Source of the DNA: Sphingorhabdus sp. EL138 | GTDB lineage: Bacteria > Pseudomonadota > Alphaproteobacteria > Sphingomonadales > Sphingomonadaceae | Length of the DNA: 61,243 nucleotides | Reading direction: 5' to 3' | NCBI RefSeq assembly: GCF_945890115.1 | Contig: NZ_CAMDCK010000016.1 | Coordinates: 1 to 61,243 of the forward strand | Part shown: positions 50,419-61,243 of the stretch, one piece after another | How positions within the stretch are numbered: the stretch's first letter is position 1 | Layout of the letters: each line of letters opens with the position of its first letter | The notes under the pieces: model-generated | The model's input: the letters and a program-made list of their open reading frames with translations, nothing else | Databases searched by the model: none | What the model was told of the DNA's origin: nothing | Translations under genes and position numbers: made by a program

Positions 50419-50522
50419 CCCCTCCCGCGTGCGGGAGGGGTTAGGGGAGGGTTAAGCGGGAGGTAACTTGTAACTTCGATGTTACAAGGCCCTCCCCCAG
50501 CCCCTCCCGCCTGCGGGAGGGG
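50419..50522. repeat. About 104-bp near-palindromic repeat element between rplY and pth
   Basis: CCCCTCCCGC/GCGGGAGGGG hairpins with a 2-bp centre lie at 50419-50440 and again at 50501-50522. Between them is a CTTGTAAC/GTTACAAG hairpin (50467-50488). The outer halves are reverse complements of each other over about 32 bp, so the whole element is a large imperfect inverted repeat, of REP/MITE style. It could also end rplY transcription. Confidence 0.75.
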
Positions 50523-50531
50523 AGTTTAGTC

Positions 50532-51104
50532 ATGCAATTATGGGTAGGTCTCGGTAATCCAGGCGCCACTTATGCGATGCATCGGCACAATATCGGTTTC
50601 ATGGCGCTTGATGCGCTGGCCGAAATTCACGAACTGCCATTGCCCGCCAAGAAATTCTTAGGCTGGGTGCAGGAACTCCGGCTTGGCTCCGACAAAATCA
50701 TCCTTCTCAAACCCGCAACGTTCATGAACGAAAGCGGCCGCAGCGTGCGCGCAGCGATGGATTTTTATAAGCTTGAGCCCAAAGACGTGACTGTCTTTTA
50801 CGACGAGCTCGACCTTGCGCCCTTCAAGGTGAAGGTGAAATTTGGCGGCGGCGCGGCGGGCCATAATGGCATCCGGTCGATCACCGACCATATCGGCGCA
50901 GAATTCCGCCGCGTCCGTTTGGGCATTGGCCATCCGGGCAATAAAGACCGCGTCACCGGCTATGTGCTGGGCAATTTCCACAAAAGCGAAATCGACGATC
51001 TGGCGGATTTGTTGGGCGCAGTGTCAGCCGAAGCCGATTGGCTGGCCAAAGGCGATGACGTCCGCTTCATGAACGACGTCGCCATGCGGTTGCAGCAGGA
51101 TTAG
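50532..51104 (+). CDS. pth: Peptidyl-tRNA hydrolase
   Basis: The 190-residue enzyme frees tRNA from stalled peptidyl-tRNA. It shows VGLGNPGATYAMHRHNIGFMALD with catalytic H20 in the usual place, KPATFMNESGRSV, VFYDELDLAPFKVKVKFGGGAAGHNGIRSI with the catalytic aspartate, and FRRVRLGIGHPG. The length is normal. It lies between rplY and ychF. Confidence 0.97.
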   Translation: MQLWVGLGNPGATYAMHRHNIGFMALDALAEIHELPLPAKKFLGWVQELRLGSDKIILLKPATFMNESGRSVRAAMDFYKLEPKDVTVFYDELDLAPFKVKVKFGGGAAGHNGIRSITDHIGAEFRRVRLGIGHPGNKDRVTGYVLGNFHKSEIDDLADLLGAVSAEADWLAKGDDVRFMNDVAMRLQQD

Positions 51105-51196
51105 GGTCAGGACCACTTAAATGCGTCATCGCATTGGATGGACTTGCTGCCGAACGTCGCCTAGGGCCGCTGCATATCATTATTGACGAGGACATT

Positions 51197-52297
51197 ATGG
51201 GTTTCAAATGCGGTATTGTGGGCCTTCCCAATGTGGGCAAGTCCACCTTGTTCAATGCGTTGACGCAAACGGCGGCGGCGCAGGCGGCCAACTATCCCTT
51301 CTGCACGATTGAACCCAATATCGGCAATGTCGCCGTCCCCGACCCACGCTTGCAAACCATCGCCAAAATCGGTGGCAGTCAGAAGATCATCGAAACCCAA
51401 TTGGGCTTTGTTGATATCGCTGGCCTTGTGCGCGGCGCATCACAGGGCGAAGGCCTGGGCAACCAGTTCCTCGGCAACATCCGCGAAGTCGACGCTATTG
51501 TCCACGTTTTGCGTTGTTTCGAAGATGACGACATTCAACATGTGGACAATAAGATTGACCCGATTTCCGACGCGGAGACCGTCGAGACCGAATTGATGCT
51601 GTCCGACTTGGAAAGCCTTGAAAAGCGCGTCCCCAACCTCGTCAAAAAAGGGACGCAGGGCGACAAGGAAGCCAAAATCAGTGCGCTTGTGCTGGGCCGC
51701 GCGCTTGACCTGTTGCGCGAAGGCAAGCCAGCGCGCCTCACCAAGCGCGACGATATCGAAGAAGAACGGCATTTCCAAATGGCGCAGCTTTTGACCGCGA
51801 AACCCGTGCTCTATGTCTGCAACGTCGAAGAGGCGAGCGCGGCCAATGGCAACGCTTTGTCCGCGCGCGTTTTTGAAAAGGCAAAGGCAGAGGGCGCAGA
51901 AGCGGTGGTCGTCTCCGCCGCGATTGAGGCGGAAATCTCGACCATGCCGACCGAAGACCGCGAGGTTTTCTTGGAAGATTTGGGCCTCACCGAAACCGGC
52001 CTCGCCCGCGTCATCCGCGCTGGCTATGAATTGCTCCAGCTGATCACCTTCTTCACCGTTGGTCCCAAAGAAGCGCGGGCCTGGACTGTGACCAAGGGCG
52101 CAACGGGGCCCAATGCGGCAGGCGCGATCCACAGCGATTTCGAAAAAGGCTTCATCCGCGCCGAAACCATGGCCTATGAAGATTATGTGCAATTCAACGG
52201 CGAAGCCGGCGCGAAAGAAGCCGGCAAATGGCGATCAGAAGGCAAGGAATATCTCGTCAAAGACGGGGATATCATGTTATTCCGGTTTAATGTTTGA
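51197..52297 (+). CDS. ychF: Redox-regulated ATPase YchF (OLA1 family)
   Basis: The 366-residue protein has P-loop [17 protein letters not shown], the G3 motif [21 protein letters not shown] in outline, the [10 protein letters not shown] region of the ATP-specific G4 variant and the C-terminal TGS-like domain ending [13 protein letters not shown]. The ATG at 51197 follows GAGGA. It binds ribosomes and ATP, and is linked to stress control. Confidence 0.97.
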   Translation: MGFKCGIVGLPNVGKSTLFNALTQTAAAQAANYPFCTIEPNIGNVAVPDPRLQTIAKIGGSQKIIETQLGFVDIAGLVRGASQGEGLGNQFLGNIREVDAIVHVLRCFEDDDIQHVDNKIDPISDAETVETELMLSDLESLEKRVPNLVKKGTQGDKEAKISALVLGRALDLLREGKPARLTKRDDIEEERHFQMAQLLTAKPVLYVCNVEEASAANGNALSARVFEKAKAEGAEAVVVSAAIEAEISTMPTEDREVFLEDLGLTETGLARVIRAGYELLQLITFFTVGPKEARAWTVTKGATGPNAAGAIHSDFEKGFIRAETMAYEDYVQFNGEAGAKEAGKWRSEGKEYLVKDGDIMLFRFNV

Positions 52298-52683
52298 GGG
52301 GGGGGTACGCTCGTCCATTGTCATCCCGGACTCGTTTGTGCACTGCACGCCTTCGGCTCCAGCATCTCACTTCCTCGCGCACTTCCGCCCAAAGAGATTC
52401 GCAGTTTTTTGCTGATTAAATCGGCGGGCATGTGAACAGTGCAATTGACCATGGCAGCATCGGGAGTGCGGTCAGCCATATTTCCCCTGAATCGGAGTAA
52501 TTGATGCCCGCCGTCTAATCGACGCCGCGCAGGTGACATTTATGCGTTTACGGCCCAAATGGCGCTTGGTGCTTCATCCATAACGGATTTATATCAATAA
52601 CTTATGTATTGAAACTGACATCGCAATCCGATTTCTTCGACCGATGGCGCTCAAATCGTTGACGCGCCATCTGGAGAAATGTC
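52298..52683. other. 386-bp gap without recognisable gene
   Basis: It begins with a G-run just after ychF. No convincing ORF, tRNA or strong hairpin is seen. GGAGAAA just before 52684 is the ribosome-binding site for the next gene. Confidence 0.4.
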
Positions 52684-53208
52684 ATGTCGATCAAACTACG
52701 CGTTGTCGGGATATTGTATAATAATATTGTCACCCTGCCGGGCGGCAGCGGAACCGTAAAGCAAGTTTTGGATGCTGCTAGGGCACAGACGGGACCGGGT
52801 CTATATTTTGGATATATGGCAAGTGCAACAAACCCTGCCCAACCTGGAGCCATTTCGGTCACTGCCATTGCCGCAAGATACACAAAACCCGTTAAAAGCG
52901 TAACATCGGGCAAAATCTATCCGGCCGGGCTATATTATTTAGCAGAATCATCCGCGGGGAATTCGCAACTTAGCATTTGGCAATATTACATCTTTGATAG
53001 CCAAGGCAGAGTAATTGGTCCCAATGACAGCTATCCAAGTGATCCGACCAACCCCGGCGGTGGAAAAATAACCTTCTTTAACGCCGCCACCGCCATTGTC
53101 CCCGACGGAGGTTCATTGGTCTGGCGCTTGGTTGCCATCCCAACCCAACCTAGGGCCGTGCCGGACGTCATTCTCAACCGTATGGGCCTTGATCAACCGG
53201 CGGATTGA
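52684..53208 (+). CDS. Hypothetical protein, no family recognised
   Basis: The 174-residue protein has no signal peptide and no long hydrophobic segment. It is rich in Gly, Pro, Ala, Ser and Tyr, with short beta-like segments (KLRVVGILYNN, YYLAESSAGNSQLSIWQYYIFDSQGRVIGPND). The ATG has GGAGAAA upstream and codon use looks genuine. It is alone between ychF and mutL, converging on mutL. It is less GC-rich than its neighbours. I cannot name its function. Confidence 0.6.
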   Translation: MSIKLRVVGILYNNIVTLPGGSGTVKQVLDAARAQTGPGLYFGYMASATNPAQPGAISVTAIAARYTKPVKSVTSGKIYPAGLYYLAESSAGNSQLSIWQYYIFDSQGRVIGPNDSYPSDPTNPGGGKITFFNAATAIVPDGGSLVWRLVAIPTQPRAVPDVILNRMGLDQPAD

Positions 53209-53332
53209 CGTCGTCAACAGCCCGTGTGCGATGTCGCGGTAGGCAGAGCCTATCGCGACATTTTAAGCATCTGAGATTTTGGGACGCGCATCAACGACAG
53301 CATAAACGCCTCGAAACTTGCTGCTTCCTATC

Positions 53333-56366
<3,034 letters not shown>

Positions 56367-56378
56367 GGTGTGGTTAGG

Positions 56379-57281
56379 ATGGCGCCGCCGCCACATCGGC
56401 GCTCGGGATTTTCCCGGAAGGCGCAATATAGCCTGTTCGTAACTTATGTGGTTGCGATTGCAGGAACGATAGTGGCTGGGCTGCTTCTGACGATTTCAGT
56501 GGTCGATCCGGCTGGATTTTCTGCATTGCGAATCCTTGGCACTGAAGTAACGGCTCCCGTCGCGCGGGTGGTCAGTAAGGCACAGCAATCCACACAAGCG
56601 ATAACGCACTCTATTTCGGCCTATATCAACGCAGCATCGAAAAATGTAACGCTCGAAAAAGAATTGAAGGCGAGCCGCAACGCATTCATCGAGGTGCGGG
56701 CCTTGCGTATCGAAAATGACCGGCTTCGTGGGTTACTCAACTTATCTGATGGCGATATGCAGCAAGTGGCCGTTGGTCGCCTGATCAGTTCCACCGCATC
56801 AAGCACACGGCGGATCGCCACCTTATCGATCGGGCGTAATTTCGGAGTTGAACGTGCCCAACCTGTTCGTGGGCCAGCCGGACTTATCGGCCGCGTTATA
56901 GAAACAGGGCCAACGACCGCGCGCGTATTGTTGGTAACGGACAGCGAAAACCTAGTTCCCGTCATGCGGGCCAGCGATGGTCTGCCGGCATTTTCGGCAG
57001 GCCTTGGCAACGGGTTCGTTCTGATCAAGCCGCTGAACCTGGGCGAAAATCCTTTCAAGGTCGGTGACATCATCATTACCTCTGGCAATGGCGGGCTGTA
57101 TGGCGCGAATATCCCATTTGCACGGGTCATCCGCAAAACCAGCGACGGTGCGCTTGGCCTGCCCTTTGCCGATCCCGCCAACACGCCATATGCCATTGTG
57201 ATGAAACCTTATCTGGAAGAGGCGAGAACCGAACAGCAGATGCTCGCCCCAGATGGTGAAACCAAAGAGGTGGCGGAGTGA
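56379..57281 (+). CDS. mreC: Rod shape-determining protein MreC
   Basis: The 300-residue protein has one membrane helix (FVTYVVAIAGTIVAGLLLTI), a coiled-coil (NAASKNVTLEKELKASRNAFIEVRALRIENDRLRGLLNL in outline) and the double beta-barrel periplasmic domain with GLIGRVIETGPTTARVLLVTD. It links MreB to the wall enzymes. It begins 12 bp after mreB; a GTG three codons earlier is possible. It overlaps mreD by 4 bp. Confidence 0.96.
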   Translation: MAPPPHRRSGFSRKAQYSLFVTYVVAIAGTIVAGLLLTISVVDPAGFSALRILGTEVTAPVARVVSKAQQSTQAITHSISAYINAASKNVTLEKELKASRNAFIEVRALRIENDRLRGLLNLSDGDMQQVAVGRLISSTASSTRRIATLSIGRNFGVERAQPVRGPAGLIGRVIETGPTTARVLLVTDSENLVPVMRASDGLPAFSAGLGNGFVLIKPLNLGENPFKVGDIIITSGNGGLYGANIPFARVIRKTSDGALGLPFADPANTPYAIVMKPYLEEARTEQQMLAPDGETKEVAE

Positions 57282-57832
57282 AAATTCCGGTCAGCGCCAT
57301 TCGATTGCCGAACCGGCCGGGACGGGAATATAAAAGTCGTTTTGACCGCGAACAATCGATGCTCAGAATGTTGGCAATGCCCATTGCCTCGGTGATTTTG
57401 GCGTCAATGGTCACCACCCTGCCCGTTTTTAGCGCCGGACCTCTTTTGCCGCCATTCGGGCTGCTGATGTTTTTAAGCTGGCGTCTGATGCGGCCCGGAT
57501 TATGGCCCATATGGTCGGGCGTTCCATTCGGATTGATGGATGATCTTTTCAGCGGCCAACCTTTTGGCAGCGCTGGCCTGCTCTGGTCGCTCGCGATGCT
57601 CATTGTCGAGATTATCGATTCGCGCGCCATATGGCGCGATTATCTGCAGGATTGGTTGATCGCCGCATTGCTCATTATGGCTGTGCTGCTGGGGGGTTTG
57701 TGGATTGCCGGCATCGCCCACGCCGCGCCTGAACCGATGGTTTTATTTCCGCAGATCATCTTGTCCATATTGCTATACCCGCTCGTTGTGCGCATATGCG
57801 CGCGTCTCGATCGTTGGCGATTAGCAACATGA
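57278..57832 (+). CDS. mreD: Rod shape-determining protein MreD
   Basis: The 184-residue membrane protein has about five hydrophobic segments, with PFGLLMFLSWRLMRPGLWPIWSGVPFGLMDDLFSGQPFGSAGLLWSLAMLIVE in outline being the conserved MreD block. It starts with GTG, overlapping mreC, and its stop overlaps mrdA (ATGA), so translation is coupled through the cluster. Confidence 0.94.
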   Translation: MKIPVSAIRLPNRPGREYKSRFDREQSMLRMLAMPIASVILASMVTTLPVFSAGPLLPPFGLLMFLSWRLMRPGLWPIWSGVPFGLMDDLFSGQPFGSAGLLWSLAMLIVEIIDSRAIWRDYLQDWLIAALLIMAVLLGGLWIAGIAHAAPEPMVLFPQIILSILLYPLVVRICARLDRWRLAT

Positions 57833-59736
57833 AAATCGAAAAGCAGTTAACATCAGGACAGCTTGATTTCACCTTCACACGCCGCGCCGCTTTTGTGGGC
57901 GGGGTGCAGGCCGCAATTGGCCTGACTGTTGCCGCGCGCATGTCCTTTATCGCCGTTGCCGATAATGAAAAGTACAAGCTGCTCGCCGAAAGTAACCGCG
58001 TCAACCTGACCATCATACCGCCGCGCCGCGGTTGGTTCATTGACCGATTTGGTAAGCCTATAGCAACCAACCGGGCCGATTTTCGCGTCGACATCATTCC
58101 TGACCGGCTGAAAAATAAAGACGAAACAGTTCAGACGCTGGCCGAATTACTGGCGCTTTCAACAGACGATGTTGACCGCATCCATCGCGAGTTGAAAAAT
58201 GCACAAGGGTTTCAACCCGTGCAAGTCGCCGACGGTTTGGATTATGACCGGTTCGCAGCGGTCAGCGTGCGCTTACCAGATCTGCCCGGCGTCAGCCCAC
58301 GCCAAGGCTATTCGCGCTTCTACCCCAGCGGCGCAGCGGTCGGGCATCTGATCGGCTATGTCGGCACGGTGTCTGCCGAGGAATATCAAAAGAAAAAAGA
58401 TCCGCTGCTGATCACACCGGGGTTTAAGGTTGGCAAGGATGGCCTCGAAAAAACGCTTGAGGACAGGCTTCAGGGCCAACCCGGTGCCCAGCGGACCGAA
58501 GTCACCGCGCGCGGTAAAATCGTGCGTAACCTGACCACACGGCCCGAGACGCCCGGCAAGCCCGTCCAACTGACCATCGATATTGACCTGCACAATTATG
58601 CCGCACGGCGGCTCGGCCTTGAATCGGGATCCGTGGTCATATTCGATTGCCTAACCGGCGACATCATCACCATGGCATCCATGCCCTGTTATGATCCCAA
58701 CAGCTTTTCCGACGGCATTGGCCGCGTCGAATGGAAAATGCTGAACAGCGACGACCATATCCCCATGCTCAACAAGGCGCTTCAGGGTCTGTATCCGCCG
58801 GGTTCGACGTTGAAACCACTGGCGGGCCTTGCCATGCTGCGCCATGGCATTGATCCCGAAGAAATGGTCGTCTGCAATGGCGGTTACCGGCTTGGCAATC
58901 GCGTCTTCAAATGCCTTGGGCGGCATGGCCCAGTCAACATGACCACCGCGATCATGAAAAGCTGCAATACCTATTTTTATGCAATGGGGCGGCGGATTGG
59001 CTATGACAATATCGCACCTGTGGCGCGCGCGCTTGGGCTGGGTCAGGAATTTTCCTTGCCCTTCCCTTCGCAACGTTATGGCACTGTTCCCGACAGCGCA
59101 TGGAAAATGCGTAAATATGATCAGCAATGGACCGAGTCCGACACGCTCAATGCCGTCATTGGTCAGGGTTATGTTATCGCCAGCCCATTCCAACTGGGCC
59201 TGATGTCAGCGCGCATAGCGTCTGGCTTGGACATACAGCCGGAAATTCTGATGAGCAAACGCGCGGCACCTAAGCCTTTGTCCTTTCCCAAGGCGCATCT
59301 CGACGTCGTGCGCGAAGGCATGAACTTGGTCGTTAACGGTGATGGGACCGCCGTTCGCAGCAGGCTCCCGCTGGAAGGCATCACCATGGCGGGGAAAACC
59401 GGAACGGCGCAGGTCCGCCGCATATCAGGTTCGCAACGTGGGCAGTCCGGCGAATGGAAATATCGCGATCATGGCCTGTTTGTATGCTTTGCCCCAGTTG
59501 ACCAGCCGCGTTATGGCGCAGCGGTCGTCATCGAACATGGCATGGGCGGCGCGCGCGCAGCGGCCCCCATTGCCAAGGATGTGCTCACCTTCATCTATGA
59601 CCGTGAACGGGCAATGGCGTCGCTGGAGGCGTTGGAGGCTGGCTGGGGCGGCAATATAGAAAAGCGTATGGGCGCCAAATATGCCGTGTTCCAAAACCAG
59701 CCAGCGCCACCTCGCCCATTGGACCCGTCGGCATGA
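57829..59736 (+). CDS. mrdA: Peptidoglycan transpeptidase PBP2
   Basis: The 635-residue protein has an N-terminal membrane anchor (FVGGVQAAIGLTVAARMSFI), a pedestal domain and a transpeptidase domain with active-site motifs S-x-x-K (PPGSTLKPLAG), S-x-N (KSCNTY) and K-T-G (AGKTGTAQ). It cross-links side-wall peptidoglycan with RodA. It overlaps mreD and rodA by 4 bp each. Confidence 0.97.
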   Translation: MKIEKQLTSGQLDFTFTRRAAFVGGVQAAIGLTVAARMSFIAVADNEKYKLLAESNRVNLTIIPPRRGWFIDRFGKPIATNRADFRVDIIPDRLKNKDETVQTLAELLALSTDDVDRIHRELKNAQGFQPVQVADGLDYDRFAAVSVRLPDLPGVSPRQGYSRFYPSGAAVGHLIGYVGTVSAEEYQKKKDPLLITPGFKVGKDGLEKTLEDRLQGQPGAQRTEVTARGKIVRNLTTRPETPGKPVQLTIDIDLHNYAARRLGLESGSVVIFDCLTGDIITMASMPCYDPNSFSDGIGRVEWKMLNSDDHIPMLNKALQGLYPPGSTLKPLAGLAMLRHGIDPEEMVVCNGGYRLGNRVFKCLGRHGPVNMTTAIMKSCNTYFYAMGRRIGYDNIAPVARALGLGQEFSLPFPSQRYGTVPDSAWKMRKYDQQWTESDTLNAVIGQGYVIASPFQLGLMSARIASGLDIQPEILMSKRAAPKPLSFPKAHLDVVREGMNLVVNGDGTAVRSRLPLEGITMAGKTGTAQVRRISGSQRGQSGEWKYRDHGLFVCFAPVDQPRYGAAVVIEHGMGGARAAAPIAKDVLTFIYDRERAMASLEALEAGWGGNIEKRMGAKYAVFQNQPAPPRPLDPSA

Positions 59737-60845
59737 ACGGCATCGTCCCTGCCCCCGTTGCCGCCTTGCCTTGGCGTGTCATTTTTATCCTGATGGCGTT
59801 GGTGGGCTTTGGCGCTGCTGTGCTCTATTCCGCTGCGGGCGGCCATTTTGACCCATGGGCAGGCAAGCATCTGATCCGCTTTTTGGTCCTGCTCGGCATG
59901 GTCATCATCATGTCGCGGATGAGTCTGGAGTTCTGGAAATCGATAACTTTTCCACTGTATCTGCTTTTGTTGCTCATGCTTGTCGTTGTCGAACTCATGG
60001 GGTTTGTCGGCGGCGGTAGCCAGCGATGGATCAACCTTGGCGTCATCACGCTGCAGCCATCTGAACTGATGAAACCCGTCATGGTTCTTGCCGCGGCTTG
60101 GTTTTTCGATCGGCTTCCGCCCAACCGCATATTTGGCATTGATGCCGTTTGGCCGCTGGGCGCATTGTTGCTGCTGCCAAGCGTGCTGGTGATTATTCAG
60201 CCTGATTTCGACGCGGCCATTGCTTATGCCTTTGGCTTGGGCGTCGTGGGCTTTATGGCTGGGCTACCGCTGATCTATTTTTGGGGTGCGGGCGCAGGCA
60301 TCGCCGTTCTTGCGCCCTTGGTCTATTTCTTCGGCCTCAAACCCTATCAGCAAGACCGCGTGCTCATTTTCCTCAATCCCGAAAATGACCCTTTGGGCGC
60401 TGGCTACCACATCACCCAGTCGAAAATCGCCATTGGCTCGGGCGGCATCTTTGGCAAGGGCTTTGGCAATGGGACGCAAAGCCATTTGGATTATCTGCCC
60501 GAAGGCCACACCGACTTCGTCTTTGCCACCATGGCCGAAGAATGGGGCATCGTCGGCGGCTTCTTCATCCTGTTTCTATACTTTCTGCTCATGCGCTGGG
60601 GCTTGACCGTCGCGATGCAAAGCAAGACCCGCTATGGCCAATTGGTCGCCGCTGGCCTGACCTGCACGATTTTCTTTTACATCATGATCAATCTGTTGAT
60701 GGTCGTGGGCCTTGCGCCCGTGGCCGGCATTCCTTTGCCCTTTGTGAGCCATGGCGGGTCGTCGATGCTCACGATGATGCTGTGCGTCGGGATTATCATG
60801 TCCATCGAACGCCACCCTGGCGCAAAGCGTGGCCAATTCCAATAA
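59733..60845 (+). CDS. rodA: Peptidoglycan polymerase RodA (SEDS family)
   Basis: The 370-residue multi-pass protein has the SEDS signatures SQRWINLGVITLQPSELMK, QPDFDAAI (family WEPDxG-like loop with the catalytic aspartate) and the late GIPLPFVSHGGSSMLTMM. It polymerises glycan strands with PBP2. The start overlaps mrdA by 4 bp (ATGA). It ends the cluster. Confidence 0.97.
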   Translation: MNGIVPAPVAALPWRVIFILMALVGFGAAVLYSAAGGHFDPWAGKHLIRFLVLLGMVIIMSRMSLEFWKSITFPLYLLLLLMLVVVELMGFVGGGSQRWINLGVITLQPSELMKPVMVLAAAWFFDRLPPNRIFGIDAVWPLGALLLLPSVLVIIQPDFDAAIAYAFGLGVVGFMAGLPLIYFWGAGAGIAVLAPLVYFFGLKPYQQDRVLIFLNPENDPLGAGYHITQSKIAIGSGGIFGKGFGNGTQSHLDYLPEGHTDFVFATMAEEWGIVGGFFILFLYFLLMRWGLTVAMQSKTRYGQLVAAGLTCTIFFYIMINLLMVVGLAPVAGIPLPFVSHGGSSMLTMMLCVGIIMSIERHPGAKRGQFQ

Positions 60846-60933
60846 TTTCGGGAAGCCGCGCTTGACAAAGTCCGCCAAACCCATCAAAGGCGGCGCTCCA
60901 AACGGGACTGCGCATCTGCCCATCCCGAAATGG

Positions 60934-61009
<76 letters not shown>

Positions 61010-61135
61010 TTACTTTCAATGACTTACATGGTGTTACCACGCTTGGATCGTCAGAAAACTTTTAGCTAGCAAGCAAATAGCAATCAAGCTGAAAATGTAA
61101 GGTTGACGATCTAGCGGGACATCGACTGGGAGAGA

Positions 61136-61243
61136 TTATAGCCTTTCGCGAAGGGCTTCATAGGGTGTTTTTCCGTTGAAAGCACCGTGCGGTCGGTTGA
61201 AGTTGTAGAAGTTCTCCCATTCGATGAGCTTGGCCTCGAGATC
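61136..61243 (-). mobile_element. IS481/IS3-type transposase, C-terminal end (cut by window edge)
   Basis: On the minus strand the last 35 residues of an integrase-core transposase can be read: KLIEWENFYNFNRPHGAFNG, then KTPYEALRERL and a stop. This NRPHGAxNGxTPYEAL block is the C-terminal mark of IS481 and related DDE transposases. The rest lies beyond the window, so completeness is unknown. No terminal inverted repeat could be set with confidence in 61010-61135. It lies next to tRNA-Lys. Confidence 0.85.

Overview
The window looks like chromosomal DNA of a sphingomonad (Alphaproteobacteria, Sphingomonadales) of moderate GC, perhaps Sphingorhabdus- or Sphingopyxis-like. This rests on four large TonB-dependent receptors with sphingomonad-type plug domains, two-subunit glycyl-tRNA synthetase, the mreBCD-mrdA-rodA wall cluster, the rplY-pth-ychF neighbourhood and two CCA-encoding tRNAs. 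The genus is a guess from gene style, not a measurement.

Positions 1-29.2 kb are an accessory catabolic island. A minus-strand operon (acyl-CoA dehydrogenase, NTF2-like protein, alpha/beta hydrolase, Old Yellow Enzyme) is followed by the start of mmsA. It diverges from a TonB receptor - SDR - APH-type kinase - AlkK-like acyl-CoA ligase - TetR run. Next come an alpha-methylacyl-CoA racemase, a Baeyer-Villiger monooxygenase (BVMO) and an SDR. After them is a compact set of two MaoC hot-dog proteins, a cysteine-less thiolase-like protein and a DUF35 protein, resembling steroid side-chain hydratase/retro-aldolase complexes. Then follow an azoreductase-like flavoprotein with a Rieske ferredoxin, two Rieske oxygenase alpha subunits, a periplasmic PQQ-cytochrome dehydrogenase, a second TonB receptor, an acyl-CoA ligase between two small ABM-fold proteins, and a second TetR regulator. 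Together they suggest import of a hydrophobic, probably alicyclic and methyl-branched compound, oxygenation, ring opening to a hydroxy acid, CoA activation, a kinase/ACAD removal of the hydroxyl like that of levulinate catabolism, and beta-oxidation or retro-aldol shortening. The substrate cannot be read from the sequence.

Positions 29.2-30.6 kb are a repeat-rich spacer with a small membrane protein and tRNA-Arg(ACG). From 30.6 kb the genes are mostly housekeeping: DUF1254/DUF1214 pair, ppdK, a cytochrome b561-like protein, glyS and glyQ, an HTH/membrane-protein pair, a TraB/GumN protein, a CPBP protease and an LD-carboxypeptidase.

Positions 42.3-49.7 kb form a second transport locus: two TonB receptors around an Rrf2-family regulator, then a TauE/SafE exporter, which hints at sulfur metabolism. 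It has four tandem 26-bp repeats, each carrying a GCTCA-N4-TGAGC dyad, and a motif TTGTCAA-N8-GTTGA found on both sides of the regulator.

Positions 49.8-61 kb hold rplY, pth, ychF, an unrecognised ORF, mutL, mreB-mreC-mreD-mrdA-rodA and tRNA-Lys(CTT). The right edge cuts through an IS481/IS3-like transposase next to the tRNA.

The most unusual signals are regulatory: a near-palindrome CAAwCATGwTTG lying 54-56 bp upstream of both Rieske oxygenase genes, a 13-mer shared by two divergent TonB-receptor promoters, the tandem dyad array, and the Rrf2-linked motif pair.
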